Shown here: piece by piece, positions 44,263-55,600 of the stretch
Layout of the letters: each line of letters starts with the position of its first letter
Numbering within the stretch: the first letter of the stretch is position 1
DNA from: Phaseolus vulgaris
Lineage: Eukaryota > Streptophyta > Magnoliopsida > Fabales > Fabaceae
Reading direction: 5' to 3'
Assembly: GCF_000499845.2 (NCBI RefSeq)
Contig: NC_023749.2
Coordinates: forward strand, 20,296,207-20,360,206
Length of the DNA stretch: 64,000 nucleotides
Made by a program: the position numbers and the translations under genes
The notes under the pieces: generated by a model
The model's database searches: none
What the model was told of the DNA's origin: nothing
Seen by the model: the letters and a program-made list of their open reading frames with translations, nothing else

Positions 44263-45229
44263 TCAGTGGTCTCCGGAGTCTGAATGGGAGGATGATGAAG
44301 CCCCGTTCTCGGTCCGTAGCGCCTGGGCAAGCTGCGACCTTTGTTGTCGATTTATCTTCAAACCTGTACCAAAGGAGACAAACATGGTGAAGACACCGCA
44401 AGATTAGTCATGCAAAAATCCAGGAAAGGTGAAGGATGAAAGGTTTTAAGGTAACCCTCGTATATATATATTTCTCCAAGGCCTCCGCGTTGTACTCCAG
44501 ACTAATCAAGGCGGCAGCGTCAAAGCCCCCCGCCCCGGCCAAGATCTTACAAGCCACCTGGTCGCTCGAAGGTAGCCTCTTAAGAGGCCTGGACTTCAAG
44601 GCTCTCGTCTCCCTCACCCAGTGCAGTGGAAAGCCGTCCAGGGCGGAAGGCACGAGATCAGAACAACAAACCTTAAAGAACTTTCCCTTCCACCCTGTGA
44701 AGGAGTGCTGGAAGGGAGTCAGGAGGACCCTGCCGGGAACATTGCTGAGGGTCACCCAAAGGTTGTTCCTTTGCCTCTTCACCTCAAAGAAGTGAAGAAA
44801 GATGTCCACCGAGGGTGCGCACCCCAGAAAGCCAAAGAGTATGTCGAAGGCTTTGACGAAAGCCCAGCTGTTAGGGTACAGCTGGGCCGGGGCAGCATTA
44901 ATCTCCGTCAGCAGTTCCCTCTCGAACCTAGAGAAGGGCAGGCGCACGCTGACGCTTTTGAAAACCACCTGGTAGAAGTAGAAAAAGGGGACCCCATCGT
45001 TGGCCCGTTCGTCTCCACACACCGTTTCCCCTAAGGTGCATGGGAGCACGGCGATATCGTCATCATGCCTCTTCGCGAAGGCACGATGATCGTAGGAACA
45101 CGGGTCCCCCACGTGTTCCCTTAGGGCCCTGGCGGAAAGTAGGCTAGAGCACTCATCGAGGAGCTCGCGCGAGGCCTATGCATAAAGGTCCTTGGGGTTG
45201 ACTCTAGGGGGAGGAGGATGGATAGACAT
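44263..45229 (-). pseudogene. Tat-element antisense gene, copy 3
   Basis: Starts at 45229 (MSIHPPPPRVNPKDLYA). A TAG at 45176-45178 falls where the other copies have Trp (YPWA), so it is a TGG to TAG nonsense change. Reading continues in the same frame through the PF04195-like blocks (TEINAAPAQLYPNSWAF, SVDIFLHFFEVK, WKGKFFKVC, ALDGFPLHWV) to about 44450. A short last exon starts at 44363 after a TACAG acceptor and reads LKINRQQRSQLAQAL to a stop at 44263-44265. It lacks the proline-rich and coiled-coil tail of copy 4. The exon 2 donor is uncertain because a TA repeat (44459-44470) lies at the junction. Confidence 0.72.
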
Positions 45230-45692
45230 GTCGGCACAGGATGTCAGTGAAGGAGCTAGAAGATCGAAGGAGAACGACGCGGTAGAAATGCGGAAGAAAA
45301 GCGCCAACAAGAAAGAACGCAGGAGGAACTCTTTGGAAGGAAGAGGAATGGTGCAAAAAAGGAGCGAAAACACAGAGATGATGAGTGCAGGTACAAGATT
45401 TCGAAGATCTAAATATTACAGTTGAAGCACCAAATGGCACGAAAAGGAGCACCGTGCGATCAAGCCACGTGTCAAGAGATGGGAGGACGACCCTAGCGTC
45501 ACTGGTTCTCATTCAGAAAACGTTGTGTCGACAGAATTCCCAAGGGTACGATGCGCCGTCGAAGAAGAGAGCATCTTGTCAAAAGCTCAGAAAGTGTCAA
45601 GATCAAATCGAGCAAGGGAACGTCCCATCAGCCATATGGGAAATGCCACGTGGATGGTGTGGGCGAGGCCTTAGGCTTTTCGCTAAAGCAAG
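45230..45692. other. Antisense leader region and 3' untranslated part; polypurine tract deleted
   Basis: Between copy 3 and the next LTR. The sequence TTAGGCTTTTCGCTAAAGCAAG leads straight into the LTR. The ACTGGGGGGCTTG tract found at this place in T1, T2 and T4 is absent. Confidence 0.6.
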
Positions 45693-46075
45693 TGTCCCGC
45701 CCTCAGGCGTTGACCAGAGTCAAAGTCAAAGTCAACGCCATGGCCAAAGTCAACAGATTGACCGGACCAGGCATCACCAAGACATGGCGTCGCTAGCATA
45801 AGACGCTGAAGGCGTCGCCAGTATAAGGCACTGATGGCGTCGCCTCCCCGATACCCACAGGTAGGAAAGACTGTGGAGGGAGACGAAATCGCCAGAAGCC
45901 AAACAAGTCATCAGTGGCGTTGCCTCCCCGATACCCACAGGTAGGAAAGACTGTGGACGGGGGCGAAACCGCCAGAAGCCAAACGAGTCACTAGAAGTGT
46001 TACTCCCCGATACCCATGGGGATGAAAGACCATGGAGGGAGCGACCCCATGGGGGGCTTCGAGCCTGCCCAGTGC
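45693..46075 (+). repeat. Tat LTR 5' fragment (T3)
   Basis: Begins TGTCCCGCCCTCAGGCG. It is related to family B, with GGCGTCGCC units and three copies of the block CTCCCCGATACCCAC/TG.GG (45843, 45926, 46004). It ends abruptly at about 46075, where the second spacer begins. Only about the first third of an LTR is present. Confidence 0.75.
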
Positions 46076-46604
46076 TTGGCGTTTCTAGACACCCTGAGGA
46101 CGATACGGCGCTGCGGTAGTAGGCCTCTCGTCAGGCGTGGGCGCCAAGCACCAAGAGTTAAGGGACAGATTTCCTTGGTGTTTAAGACACCCCATGGACG
46201 ATACGGCGCTGTTAGACAGGCCTCTCCATGGGCGTGGGAACTGAAGCGCCACTTTGTCCCAAGTGTTTAGGCCCAGAGCAGGTCTCGACTTTTGCATTTG
46301 AGCGATGGCGTAGCAGCCAGTGCCTTCACGAGGCAGAACCCTCGCAAATACGAAGGCTGAACAGGTTTCGAGACGGAAGTTAGAAGTGAGGGGTAAAAGA
46401 AAGAGAAGAGAGGGTTACATGCTACCTAAGCGCCATAGGTACAAGCTCGCCCAGTATAGCGAAAGAAACAGATAGAAGTACAGGCGAAGCAGTTGAAGCA
46501 TACAAGAATGAAGAACAAAGGTAAAGATAGCAGTCAAACAACACTTAATCCCTCAGAAGCATGCAATCGTTAAAGTGAAGATCAAAGTCAAGGATAAATG
46601 TCAG
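46076..46604 (+). other. Second spacer copy and 3' flank of antisense gene copy 4
   Basis: 46080-46285 is a relative of 43770-43990 (ACACCCTGAGGACGATACGG, then GGCCTCTCCATGGGCGTGGG). The rest to 46604 is non-coding. This is the segment expected between pol and the antisense gene of the element that owns copy 4. Confidence 0.7.
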
Positions 46605-48119
46605 TTAATACACCATTGTTCCAACAAAATACAAATGGTTCAAAATATTTACAAAGTTATCAAGAACAAAGAAAAAACGTAAAGAGCAAAGATGGAAGCT
46701 GAGGGTTTGCGGTTCAGTCGCCCAGTTCAAGAGGCACCACTTTCTCGTCGACGACGTGGTGGGTAGGGTCACAGTTTGAAACATTGATTCCCGGGTTCTC
46801 GTAAGACGCCTGAACCAGAGCCTCCTGGAAGCCCTCGTCGAACACGCCCGCCATCTCTCCGGTAAGCTCTTGGACCTCCCTCTCCAGCTCGGTGATCCTG
46901 GAGTCCTTGGACGCCAGCTGTTTGTCCAAGAACTCCTTCCCCACCCGGAGCTTATTGGCTTCAGCTTGGAGAAGGTCAAAGGCCTCGACCTTCGCCCCCA
47001 GGGCGCCTTCACTCTCAGCCAGCTTCTGCCTCCAAACAACATTCAGTTCTTCAAGCTTTTTTCTGCTGCATTTCGGAGGCACGAGCCACCTCTTGGAGAC
47101 CGATATTCTGGATTTCATGGGAGGTAAGGTGGGCTAGCAGGTCTGCATACACTTGCTCAACCTCATACGCGTATGCTTCAGCCCCCTCCTTACCCTCGTG
47201 GGCCAGCTTCAACGAAGCTTGGTGGGCCTCCTCCCTAAGCCCCCAAGTTTGCTTCTCCTGTTTTAGCGCCCCCACCTCCTGCTTCAGTTTTCGGAGGGCC
47301 TCCTTCCCCTTGGCAACACTTTGGGCTGGGAGCACCATTCGAGTGCTACCGCCAGGAACGCCCCCAGGTAGTAAGGCATGCTTCCTCCCCTATTGGGGTT
47401 TTCTGGCGACATCCCTTCAGAGAATCCCTGCGCCAATTGCCTGTAGACGGGGTGGGGAATCAGTATTTCGCGGGGAGAAGGAGCGGGAGCCGGCGCGGGA
47501 GGAACAGAACCCGAAGGCGCAACCACTTCAGACAGGGGTAGCGGCGGAGGAACCGAATTGGCCCCTTCATCTTGTTCCTCTTGGACTGCTTGGGGCGAAG
47601 GTGACGTGGCGCTTGGAGGGTCATCCCTTAGAGAGTCCCCGCCACCGGGAGATGCGGTTGGCCGGGTAGGGACCTTTGCAAGTCTCCTCTTTTTAAAGAC
47701 CAGGGCGCCACCTGAATCTTCACTATCAGAAGTTATCTTCAGCACCCTTTTTCCTTTGTCAGGGCGCGCTGGAGCATGTGTTGATGCCGCGGCTAGTGGG
47801 ACCGCAACAATGGGAGGAGGAGAGGTAGGAGTTTGGCAGGTTTGGGGAGAAGATGGTGGAGTCAGTAGGGAAGTGACGAGAGCTGAGGGAGTAGTGGGCG
47901 GCACGTCAAGGGCGACGGAATCCCCATCTCCCTTGGTAGATTTTGCCTTCTTCAAGAACTTGGCAAGTGCGAGACGTCTTTAAGAAGCCATTACCGAACC
48001 TGGGACAACCAAGCAAAGACTAATTCAGATAAGGCAGAATGGGAGCAGCAGTCAAGCACACGCAGACAATCACGGTGATTCAAGCAATGCAAAGTAAGGT
48101 CATATAACCGCAACGGTTT

Positions 48120-49288
48120 TGTACCGTCCCGTATCCGGGCGTTGACAAAGTCAAGGTCAAAGTCAATATAAGGCGTCGCCCAGGTGGGGCAACGCCAAGT
48201 GCAACCATCGCCAAGGCGGGGCGTCCCCAAGCATACGTGTCGCCAAGATGAGATGTCGCCCAGTAGGCGTTGCCAAGGTAGGGCGTCGCCAAGGTAAAAT
48301 GACACAAGAGCAAGGCAACCATAGTGTTGCTCCCCGATACCCGTGGGTAGGAAAGACCATGGAGGGGATGACGCCGTGGGAAAGCCTTAGAGCCCCGACG
48401 ACCAGGGGTAGCAATAAAGAGAAGAGAAAGGTGGCTTCAAGGCCATAGTACTAGCGCCAGTAGAGGGAAATCCGACTCGTGAAGTGCCCATGACGCCCTA
48501 GAGAGGCCCTTGGGATGGATACGGCTCATGAGAGGGTCAAGCCAAGGGGCAGCCAGGTGCAGGGTACGAGAGGAGGATAGATACGCTCTCAAAGTGAGTG
48601 ACTAGAGGTTTGGGGGCATGAGTTGGCACCCAAAAAGTCACCCCTTGCGCAGTTGTACTCCCAGGTAGGAGGACGCACGTGAGGAAATATCCCCAAGTGG
48701 GGTCATGGTGCTGTGAGGCCCTCCACGTGTAATAGCGGCCAAGTCAGAATAGCAACATCAGTTTGTCAGGTACAAGGTAATTAAAGCTATTTAATAGAGT
48801 TTACGTTTCGAGCGTTTAAGGTACTATTAATGCTCCAAGAGGTTTAAACGTCTTAAAGGCGCTGAACGTTTCATAATTAAAGGCGCTTTAAGACGCTTTA
48901 AATGTTGGAGTAGTTTAAATAGTGCCTCGAATGTTGGGAACGGGGTTGGGTCTTTTGGCAGATTTTCCCAGAGTATACTCTAGTTGCTTGCTCGAGTCTT
49001 GAGGCTACGTACAAGGGACTAGAGAGAGATTATTTTCCAGAAGGAGAGAATAGACACTAGAGAGAGTTTCTTTTGGCCACCTTCAGAGTGCCATTCACGG
49101 TGCTCCGATACGGAGGTGCAGAGTTTTTGGTGTTTCTTGCTGGCTGACTTGAGCGTCGGAGTGCAAACGGCCGCTAGGGCGCCCTTTTGTCCTTCTTTGC
49201 AGGAACCCACAGGTAACCAGTGGGAAGGAGTCCCAAGCTGACGGGTAAGGTTGTGCACAAAGACGTCCCAAGTCAACCGGCCGGAACA
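48120..49288 (+). repeat. Solo LTR, family B, TSD GGTTT/GGTTC
   Basis: 1169 bases, TGTACCGTCCCGTATCC to GGCCGGAACA, flanked by GGTTT (48115-48119) and GGTTC (49289-49293), one mismatch. It is inserted in the intron of antisense gene copy 4. It contains GGCGTCGCC (48170-48295) and TTTAAAGCG (48785-48905) clusters. Confidence 0.88.
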
Positions 49289-49389
49289 GGTTCATACAAT
49301 GCAGTTACATTCAAATGAGACCAAGCAGAGTATAAGCAAGTTCTAGTGGGAGAAATCAAAAGCAAGTACCAAAATAGGTGGAGAGACCG

Positions 49390-50291
49390 TGATGGAAACC
49401 AAGTAGAGGATGCTCTAGGCCATGAAGCCCAAGCCCAACAAGGGGCCCAAGCCCATCAAGGGGTCCAAGCCCAACAAGGGGCCCAAGCCCAACGAATTAC
49501 TAGGAGCATGGCAAGAGCTTTGGGACAAGAGTATAATAAAATGGCTCTTCTTATTTCTTTTGTAGAATAGGGGTGTGAATGTAATAAAAAGGTGTAAGTA
49601 GTAAGGGAGTCTAGGGGGGAGTGTAGATAGGAGCCTAGGGGGTGCCAAACCGAATTTCATTGCATTTGTGTGCCATTTAGCTTGCATTTTCAGCACCTCT
49701 AGGCTATAAATAAAGGTGCTTAGCTTGTACAATTCAGATTGGAATTTTATAGTAGAGAGACTATACTCAATTTGGGAGAGAATTTGTGAGTTTTTTAGTC
49801 TTCCTCTTCTTTGCCTTATCTTGTGAGCTATGGTGAGCTTCAAGTGGTGGCACTCCATCACTTATCTTGGTTCAAGGTTCCAAGTGGCGTGAATGGCTTC
49901 TTCCAATCCTCAAAATCCAGCAAGCATCTTCATATAAGTGTCTTCTTTCCTTTCTTCAATTTTTCCATTCGGTAGTTTCATTTCCTAATGTTCTTCCTTC
50001 ATTTTCTACCATTTACATTATGTTTTCCAGCTTTGTTCTTTGTTTCTTTTTCGGTTCAGTAGCTAGTTTCTTAATTCTGTCCAGTTTTAATTCTTGTTCT
50101 TCCTTCCTTTTGTTTTGATTCAATTTGACAATACATGGACTTCAATATGAGTCTTGGTTGGTGCTTAGTTTTGGTGAGTTCTTGAATTTAGAACATTGAT
50201 CCAATTCTAAAGTAAAGTGCCTTTCAAATCCAGCTCAAGTTGTTCCTAAGAATGTCAGGAATCATGTGTTCTTGTAGTTACATTCACATCA
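49390..50291 (+). repeat. 5' LTR of element C
   Basis: 902 bases, TGATGGAAACC to CACATCA. Near the start is a short tandem array of CCCAAGCCCAACAAGGGG (49428-49494). TATA region GGCTATAAATAAAGG near 49700. The family C solo LTR at 3432-4421 is a reverse relative. A primer site like TGTGGTATCTAGAG follows. Confidence 0.82.
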
Positions 50292-52840
50292 TGTGGTATC
50301 TAGAGTCTAGGCTTGTTTTTGCTTAATTCTTGAGTTGTATTGCACTTTACTTTCAAGAGCTCTATAATTCAAGTTGTTTACCATTCTGTTTTAGGATTTA
50401 TTTTGAGTTTTCTTGCTGTTTTCTTTTGTTACACCATGTGTTTGTGAAAAGGACTCTAGCACTCATTGTTCATATGAGTATGGCTGCTCTTTTGGAATGG
50501 CATTCTCCTTCTAGAGCTGACCTTAAGCTTCCTTTCACTTGTGGTTATATCTTGTTATATGTCTTTTAATTTTGTAATCATGTCAAGTTTTGTCTTAGTC
50601 ATGTTATTCCATAATTGTCATTACTTCTAGTAGTACTTTTATTGCTTTAATTGTTTCTTGCTTTGGTTTACTTTCTGTTTTTTGAGTTTATTGCTTGATC
50701 CTTTGTGCATTTTCCTTTTTAGATTTGAGTTCATGCTTGTATTTTCATTCTATACAAGTTCCTTTACACAATTTCCATTATGTCTTTGCTAGTTCATCAT
50801 ACTGTTTTTCATTCCTAAATAGGCTCCTCTTTTTTCTTACAAACGTGCTACTGTTTTCAATTTACTGCAATTAATTGGCTCATAGGAAATTTCTGAAAAT
50901 TTGGATTTACATACTTCAAAGTGTTACAAAATCATAGAAAAAAGAATCACTCAAAAATTCCAAGTACACAAAAAATGATAAATAAAATACGAAAAGTGTA
51001 CAATACTGCCGAAAAGAATACGGTAATTGGGCAGCAATTTTGAAAAAATTATTTCTCTCAATTGGCTTACTTTTTTTACCTCATTCCAGTGCCATTTTTG
51101 AGTTAAGACATTGAAGTCTCTATGGTTAATTTTTCACATTCCAGTTCGCTTTCAATCGGTACAGTTAAATCTGTAAACATAGCACAGTTTGCTTTAAAAA
51201 AAAAAAAAAAAAATTTCCAGTAGCTGTTTTCTGTTTTCTTTAATCTACTCTAACACTTTTCTTTAAGACTCTTTTTGTGTACCTTCTTTATTCATTGAGT
51301 TCCTTATTTTTCTTGATTGTCTTTCATTCATATTCTTTCTAGTTTGTCATACATTACTCTCTGTTTTTGGTTTAGCTTTTATTGTTTACACCTTTTTCTT
51401 GCTTGTCTTTTTGTTCTTCTTAAAAGTTGTGTGGAGACTTGTTCTTAAGTAAGTTGGTTTGCTGTAACATATTTCACTTGAAGCTACTCCATTTCACAAG
51501 CAAGGCTTGGTTGAGGACAGAATATTTTCTTGGAGTGGTTTGAGTGCTTTCTTGGGCATTTTTCCAGCAACCTATATCTCACTGTTTTTAATTGTTTAAC
51601 AAGTTTCTTTCACTGTTTTGTTTTCTGTTTTTGTGTATTTTCTGCTCATGGCTCATTTCTCTAGTGGAGAGTCCTCCAAACCGTGCTCACCACAAAAGGC
51701 AGCCCTTTATGAGGACTTAAAGAATGTCAAGCAATCCAATGCTCACTATCTTGAGGTGATAAGGAAGATGGAAGCACGGCTCCAAAGTTTGGAGTTAAAC
51801 CGAGAGGAAATGCATCAAAACCGTGAGCAAAGAACTCCTCCTCCTAGTCGGCATTCTTCAAGGCACTCCCATGGTTATTATGAAGACAATCCAAGGCCAA
51901 GACATCATCACCATGAAGAGAGGCGCCAACATGTGGCTGGCCCTTGTTCTCCAAATGTAAAACTTCCTAGTTTTAGTGGTGATAGTGATCCCAATGTATA
52001 CTTAGGATGGGAGGCTAAGGTGGACCAAATTTTTGATGTAAATGGGGTTAGGGATGAGCATAGGGTTAAGTTAGCTTCTTTAGAATTTTTGGACTATGCC
52101 ATGCAATGGTGGCATCAATACCTCATGGACATTGACCTACACAAGAGGCCGCCCGTGGTCTCTTGGAACGATTTGAAAGCATGTTTACGCGCTAGATTCG
52201 TACCCCCACACTTTAGGAAAGACCTTATGTTGAAACTCCAACGGTTTCATCAAGGTGCGCTAAGTGTGGATGATTACTTTAAACAACTAGACACGCTTTT
52301 AATTCGAGTTAATATGGATGAGAGTGAGGAGGCTAAGATAGCTAGGTTTGTGAGTGGACTTCGAAGGGATATTCAAGACGTGGTAGAGTTACAAGAATAT
52401 TCTTCTTTGGAAAATGTGGTGCACCTTGCTAGCAAAATTGAAAATCAACTTGCAAGGAAAAATGCTTTCAAAAATACTTCTAAAGATAACTACAACCACT
52501 CTTCTTGGAAAAATAAAAACTCTTTTTCAAACATCCCTTCTAAGGACTCTACTTTCAAACCTAGAGAGTCTAAGCCTTCCACTTCCAATGCTAGGCCTAA
52601 ATCACCACAAAAATCGTCTAGTAAGAAGTGTTTTAAATGTTTAAGCTATGGACATATTGCTTCTAATTGCCCTACTAAAGGAACTATGTATATGCATGAT
52701 GGGGTAGATAGTAGTGAGCATAGGTCCGAATCTTCTAGACATTCCTCACCTTCTAGATCCCCAAGTGAGAGTGAAAGTGAAAGCCCACATGAGGGTGACC
52801 TATTAGTAATAAGACGCATGCTTGGACAAGTGTTAAAACG
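49390..52840 (+). mobile_element. C: truncated gypsy element (5' LTR and gag only)
   Basis: 5' LTR 49390-50291, primer site, leader and gag, then an abrupt junction at about 52840 with exon 2 of the antisense gene. Protease, RT, integrase and 3' LTR are absent. A few codons of the host exon and part of its intron are also missing, so a deletion removed the right part of C and some host sequence. Confidence 0.8.
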
Positions 52841-52844
52841 TTGA
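51648..52844 (+). pseudogene. Element C gag, cut at its 3' end
   Basis: Gag of a plant gypsy element. I prefer the ATG at 51648 (MAHFSSGESS) to the one at 51618, since the added residues are hydrophobic leader translation. Counting from 51618, the retrotransposon Gag domain spans about 113-285 (YLGWEAKVDQIFDVN, YAMQWWHQYL, RFVPPHFRKDLMLKLQRF), and a CCHC zinc knuckle CFKCLSYGHIASNC lies at 338-351. The frame ends LGQVLKR at a TGA that lies at the junction with the antisense-gene exon. In intact elements the frame would continue into protease, so the stop is an artefact of the deletion. Confidence 0.88.
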
Positions 52845-53603
52845 ACTCGTTGGCGATGAGGTTGGCGGTGTCAAAGACCACCCCGAGCCCAGCCAAGGCC
52901 TTGCACACCTCCCTGTCAGCGGGAGCGAGTTCATCCAAGGCCAGGGGCTTGGTCGATATGGGTTTTTCCGACAAGTACAAAGGGAAGCCCTCCAGTGCAG
53001 TGGGATCGAATTTGGTTGCACGCACCTTGAAGAACTTCCCCTTCCACCCCTTGAATGAATTTTTGAAGAGGGTGAGGATGATGCGCCCGGCGACGCCAGA
53101 AAAGCTCATCCAGACGCTTTTGCCCTGTTTCTTTACCTCAAAAAAGTGAAGAAAGACATCCACAAAGGAAGGGATGCCCAGATACCCACAAAGAATTTGA
53201 AAACCCCTCACGAAGGCCCAGCTGTTGGGATGAAGCTGGGCAGGGGCGGTGTTGATTTCAGTAAGCAACTCCCATTCGAAGGGAGTAAAGGGGAGACGCA
53301 GGCCCACTCGCTTGAATACCATTTACGAAGAAGAAGGGACTTCCCCCGATAGCCCTTGCGTCCACACAAATGGGTTCCCCCGGCTTCACACGACATACTA
53401 AGACGTGGGAATCGTGGATTTTGTGGAAGGCGTTGAAATTGTAGACCGTGGGGTCTCCCCTGTGGGCTTCTACGTCTTTGACGGAGGTCAATGTAGAGCA
53501 CTCCGCAAGGAGGTCATCGGAGGCCCATCGATACTCCTCTTTGTAAGGGGACCTGGGGGCGGAGGATCGGCAGTGGCTTTGTCTCGCGCCATCGGATCAA
53601 AAG

Positions 53604-53840
53604 CTGAAGAGTGAAGAAAAAAGAAAGGGTTCAGCGAAAGGGGGTTTGAAGAAGAAAAAAGGGGAAAAAGAGTAACCCTAGGCAAACCCTACCCACGCGA
53701 GAAAAGGAAGAATAAGGGGAAACAAAGAGGCACAAGAACAACGCGAGAATACAAGAAAGTAAACAGTCCCAGGCAGTTCATTCATGCATCACAGTAATGC
53801 AGTAAAGAGGGAGAGTCAGCAGGGGTGGAAAAAACCGTAC
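53604..53840 (-). other. Leader intron of antisense gene copy 4
   Basis: Donor CAAAG|GTACGG (53840) and acceptor CTCTTCAG (ending 53604) enclose 237 bases just before the ATG at 53592. Same place and similar size as in copies 1 and 2. Confidence 0.6.
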
Positions 53841-54318
53841 CTTTGAGTATCGGAGTAGGTGAGGAGAGGAGGTGCGAAGGAGAAAACAGAGATCGCAGAG
53901 AGAGAACTCGAAGAAGATGAACAGTGCGAGAATGCAAAGAGTGTGGATGAAACAGTGGCTTCGAGCGCGGGGTTTTGGGTAACTTAAACGTTACGAGGAG
54001 CGCAAGAGGCAACAAATGGTGACCGTTTGATGATGCCACGTGTCGCAGGATTAGGCGCTGGCTGGGAGCGCAAGAGGCTTTTGAATGATGACCGCGTGAT
54101 GGGCCACGTGGCGAGCGATTAAGTGTGACCCAAAAGGCGCTACTTTTCCCGATTCAGAGGATGTCCCATCAGCCATTAAGAACATTTCAACTGCTGAGGG
54201 AAGGTCACGTCAATGATTCGGAGAATGTCCAATCAGCAAGAATGACACATCACCGGGGTGCCACGTGGATGGCGTGGGTGAGGCCTTAGTCTTTTCGCTG
54301 AAGACAAGTCATCAGCTC

Positions 54319-54334
54319 AAGACTGGGGGGCTTG
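54319..54334 (+). other. Polypurine tract of T4
   Basis: AAGACTGGGGGGCTTG just before the TGTACCGTCCCG start of the 3' LTR. Same as in T1 and T2. Confidence 0.8.
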
Positions 54335-55600
54335 TGTACCGTCCCGCCCCCGGGCATTGACCAAAGTCAAAGTCAACGTCGGGGCCAAGGTCAACATACG
54401 GTGAGACCATGCGAAGGGGTCAAAGAAAGGAAGTCAACAGAGTGACTACACAAGGCGTCGCCAAGACAAGGCTTTGCCAAGACAAGGCGTCGCCAAAGAA
54501 AGGCGTCGCCTTAACATGGCGTCGCCAAGATAAGGCGTCGCCTAAACAAGGTGCCGCCAGGGAAAGGCGTCGCCAAACAAGCCACCAGAAGTGTTACTCC
54601 CCGATACCCATGGGTAGGAAAGACCATGGAGGGAGTGACGCCATGGAGGCTTCGGGCCCGCCTAGCACAGAAACAATGATGAAGGGAAGAGAAAGGTGGC
54701 TTCAAGGCCATAGTACTAGCGCCAGTGGAGAGCAATCTGACTCGCGAAGTGCCCATGTCACCCCAGGGAGACCCTTGGGATAGATACGACTCATGAGAGA
54801 GTCATGCCCAGGGGTAACCAGGTGCAGGGTACGAGAGGAAGGTAGATACGCTCTCAGAGTGAGGGACTAGAGGTTTGGGGGCAGGAGTTGGCACCCAAAA
54901 CGTCACCCCTTGCGCCAGATGCACTCCAAGGAAGGAGGACTCACACGACGAAATACCCCTAAGTTGGGTCACGGTGCTGTGAGGCCCTCCACGTGTAATA
55001 ACGGCCAAGTCAAGAGGACACGCGACAGGAAGAACAGAAACATCAATGAATTCCAAATGGTTTGTCAGTTATGAGGTAATTAAAGCTATTTAAAAGTAAT
55101 TAAAGTTTACGTTTCGAGCGTTTTAAGGTACTTTAAATGCTTTAAGCGGTTTAAACGTCTTAAAGGCGCTGAACGTTTCATAACCTTAAATGCGCTTTTA
55201 AGATGCTTTAAATGCGAGAGACGTTTAAAGGGAACCTTGGATGTTGGAAACGAGGTTCGAACTTTTGGCAAATTTTCCCCAGGACACACTCTAGTTGCTT
55301 GCTCGAGCCTTGAGGTTACGCACAAGGGACTAGAGAAAGATTGTTTGCCAGAGCGAGAAAATATACACAACACACAGTTCCTTTTACCACCTTTAGAGTC
55401 CCGTCCACGGTGCTCCGATATGGAGGTGTAGAGTTTTGGTGTTTCTTGCTAGCTGACTTGAGCGTCGGAGTGCAAACGGCCGCTAGGGAGCCCATTTGTC
55501 CACTTCTTTGCAGGTATTCGCAGATTGCCAGAAGGAAGGTGTCCGTAACTGACGGGCAAGGTTGCACACAAAGACGTACCCAGGTCAACCGGCCGGAACA
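54335..55600 (+). repeat. 3' LTR of T4 (family B)
   Basis: 1266 bases, TGTACCGTCCCGCCCCCGGG to GGCCGGAACA. It contains the GGCGTCGCC cluster (54450-54575), the TTTAAAGCG cluster (55075-55225) and the U5 block GAGCGTCGGAGTGCAAACGG with TTCTTTGCAGG (55461-55514). GATTT follows as the right duplication. Confidence 0.9.

Larger units (their letters stand above)
46714..53592 (-). pseudogene. Tat-element antisense gene, copy 4, split by two insertions
   Basis: Starts at 53592 (MARDKATADPPPPG) after a leader intron (53840 to 53604). Exon 2 runs to 52845 with frameshifts near 53490 and 53300, and has the PF04195-like blocks (TEINTAPAQLHPNSWAF, FVDVFLHFFEVK, WKGKFFKV, ALEGFPLY). It breaks at about 52840 because element C (49390-52840) lies there. 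Intron remnants are 49289-49389 and about 47991-48119, around a solo LTR. The last exon (about 47985 to 46714) starts MAS with a TAA two codons on. It continues with a proline-rich part with basic KKRR, then heptad-rich coiled coil (KKLEELNVVWRQKLAESEG, ITELEREVQELTGEM), and ends PLELGD. Frameshifts lie near 47300 and 47080. This is the longest version of the protein here. Confidence 0.75.
28642..55600 (+). mobile_element. T4: compound 27-kb Tat-lineage element
   Basis: The outer LTRs 28642-29167 (truncated) and 54335-55600 are the same family with about 2% difference over the shared part by eye. Flanks are GGTTT (28637-28641) and GATTT (55601-55605), a duplication with one mismatch, and the host K LTR continues directly after 55600. 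Inside are gag-pol (33618-43476), a spacer, antisense gene copy 3, an LTR fragment, a second spacer, antisense gene copy 4, a polypurine tract and the 3' LTR. Later insertions are E2, E3, a solo LTR and element C. The doubled spacer and antisense gene imply recombination between two Tat elements. Confidence 0.75.

Noticed and set aside
51618..51647. First ATG of the element C gag frame
   Set aside because: It adds a hydrophobic MFSVFVYFLL before the typical gag start MAHFSSGESS; the second ATG is more plausible.
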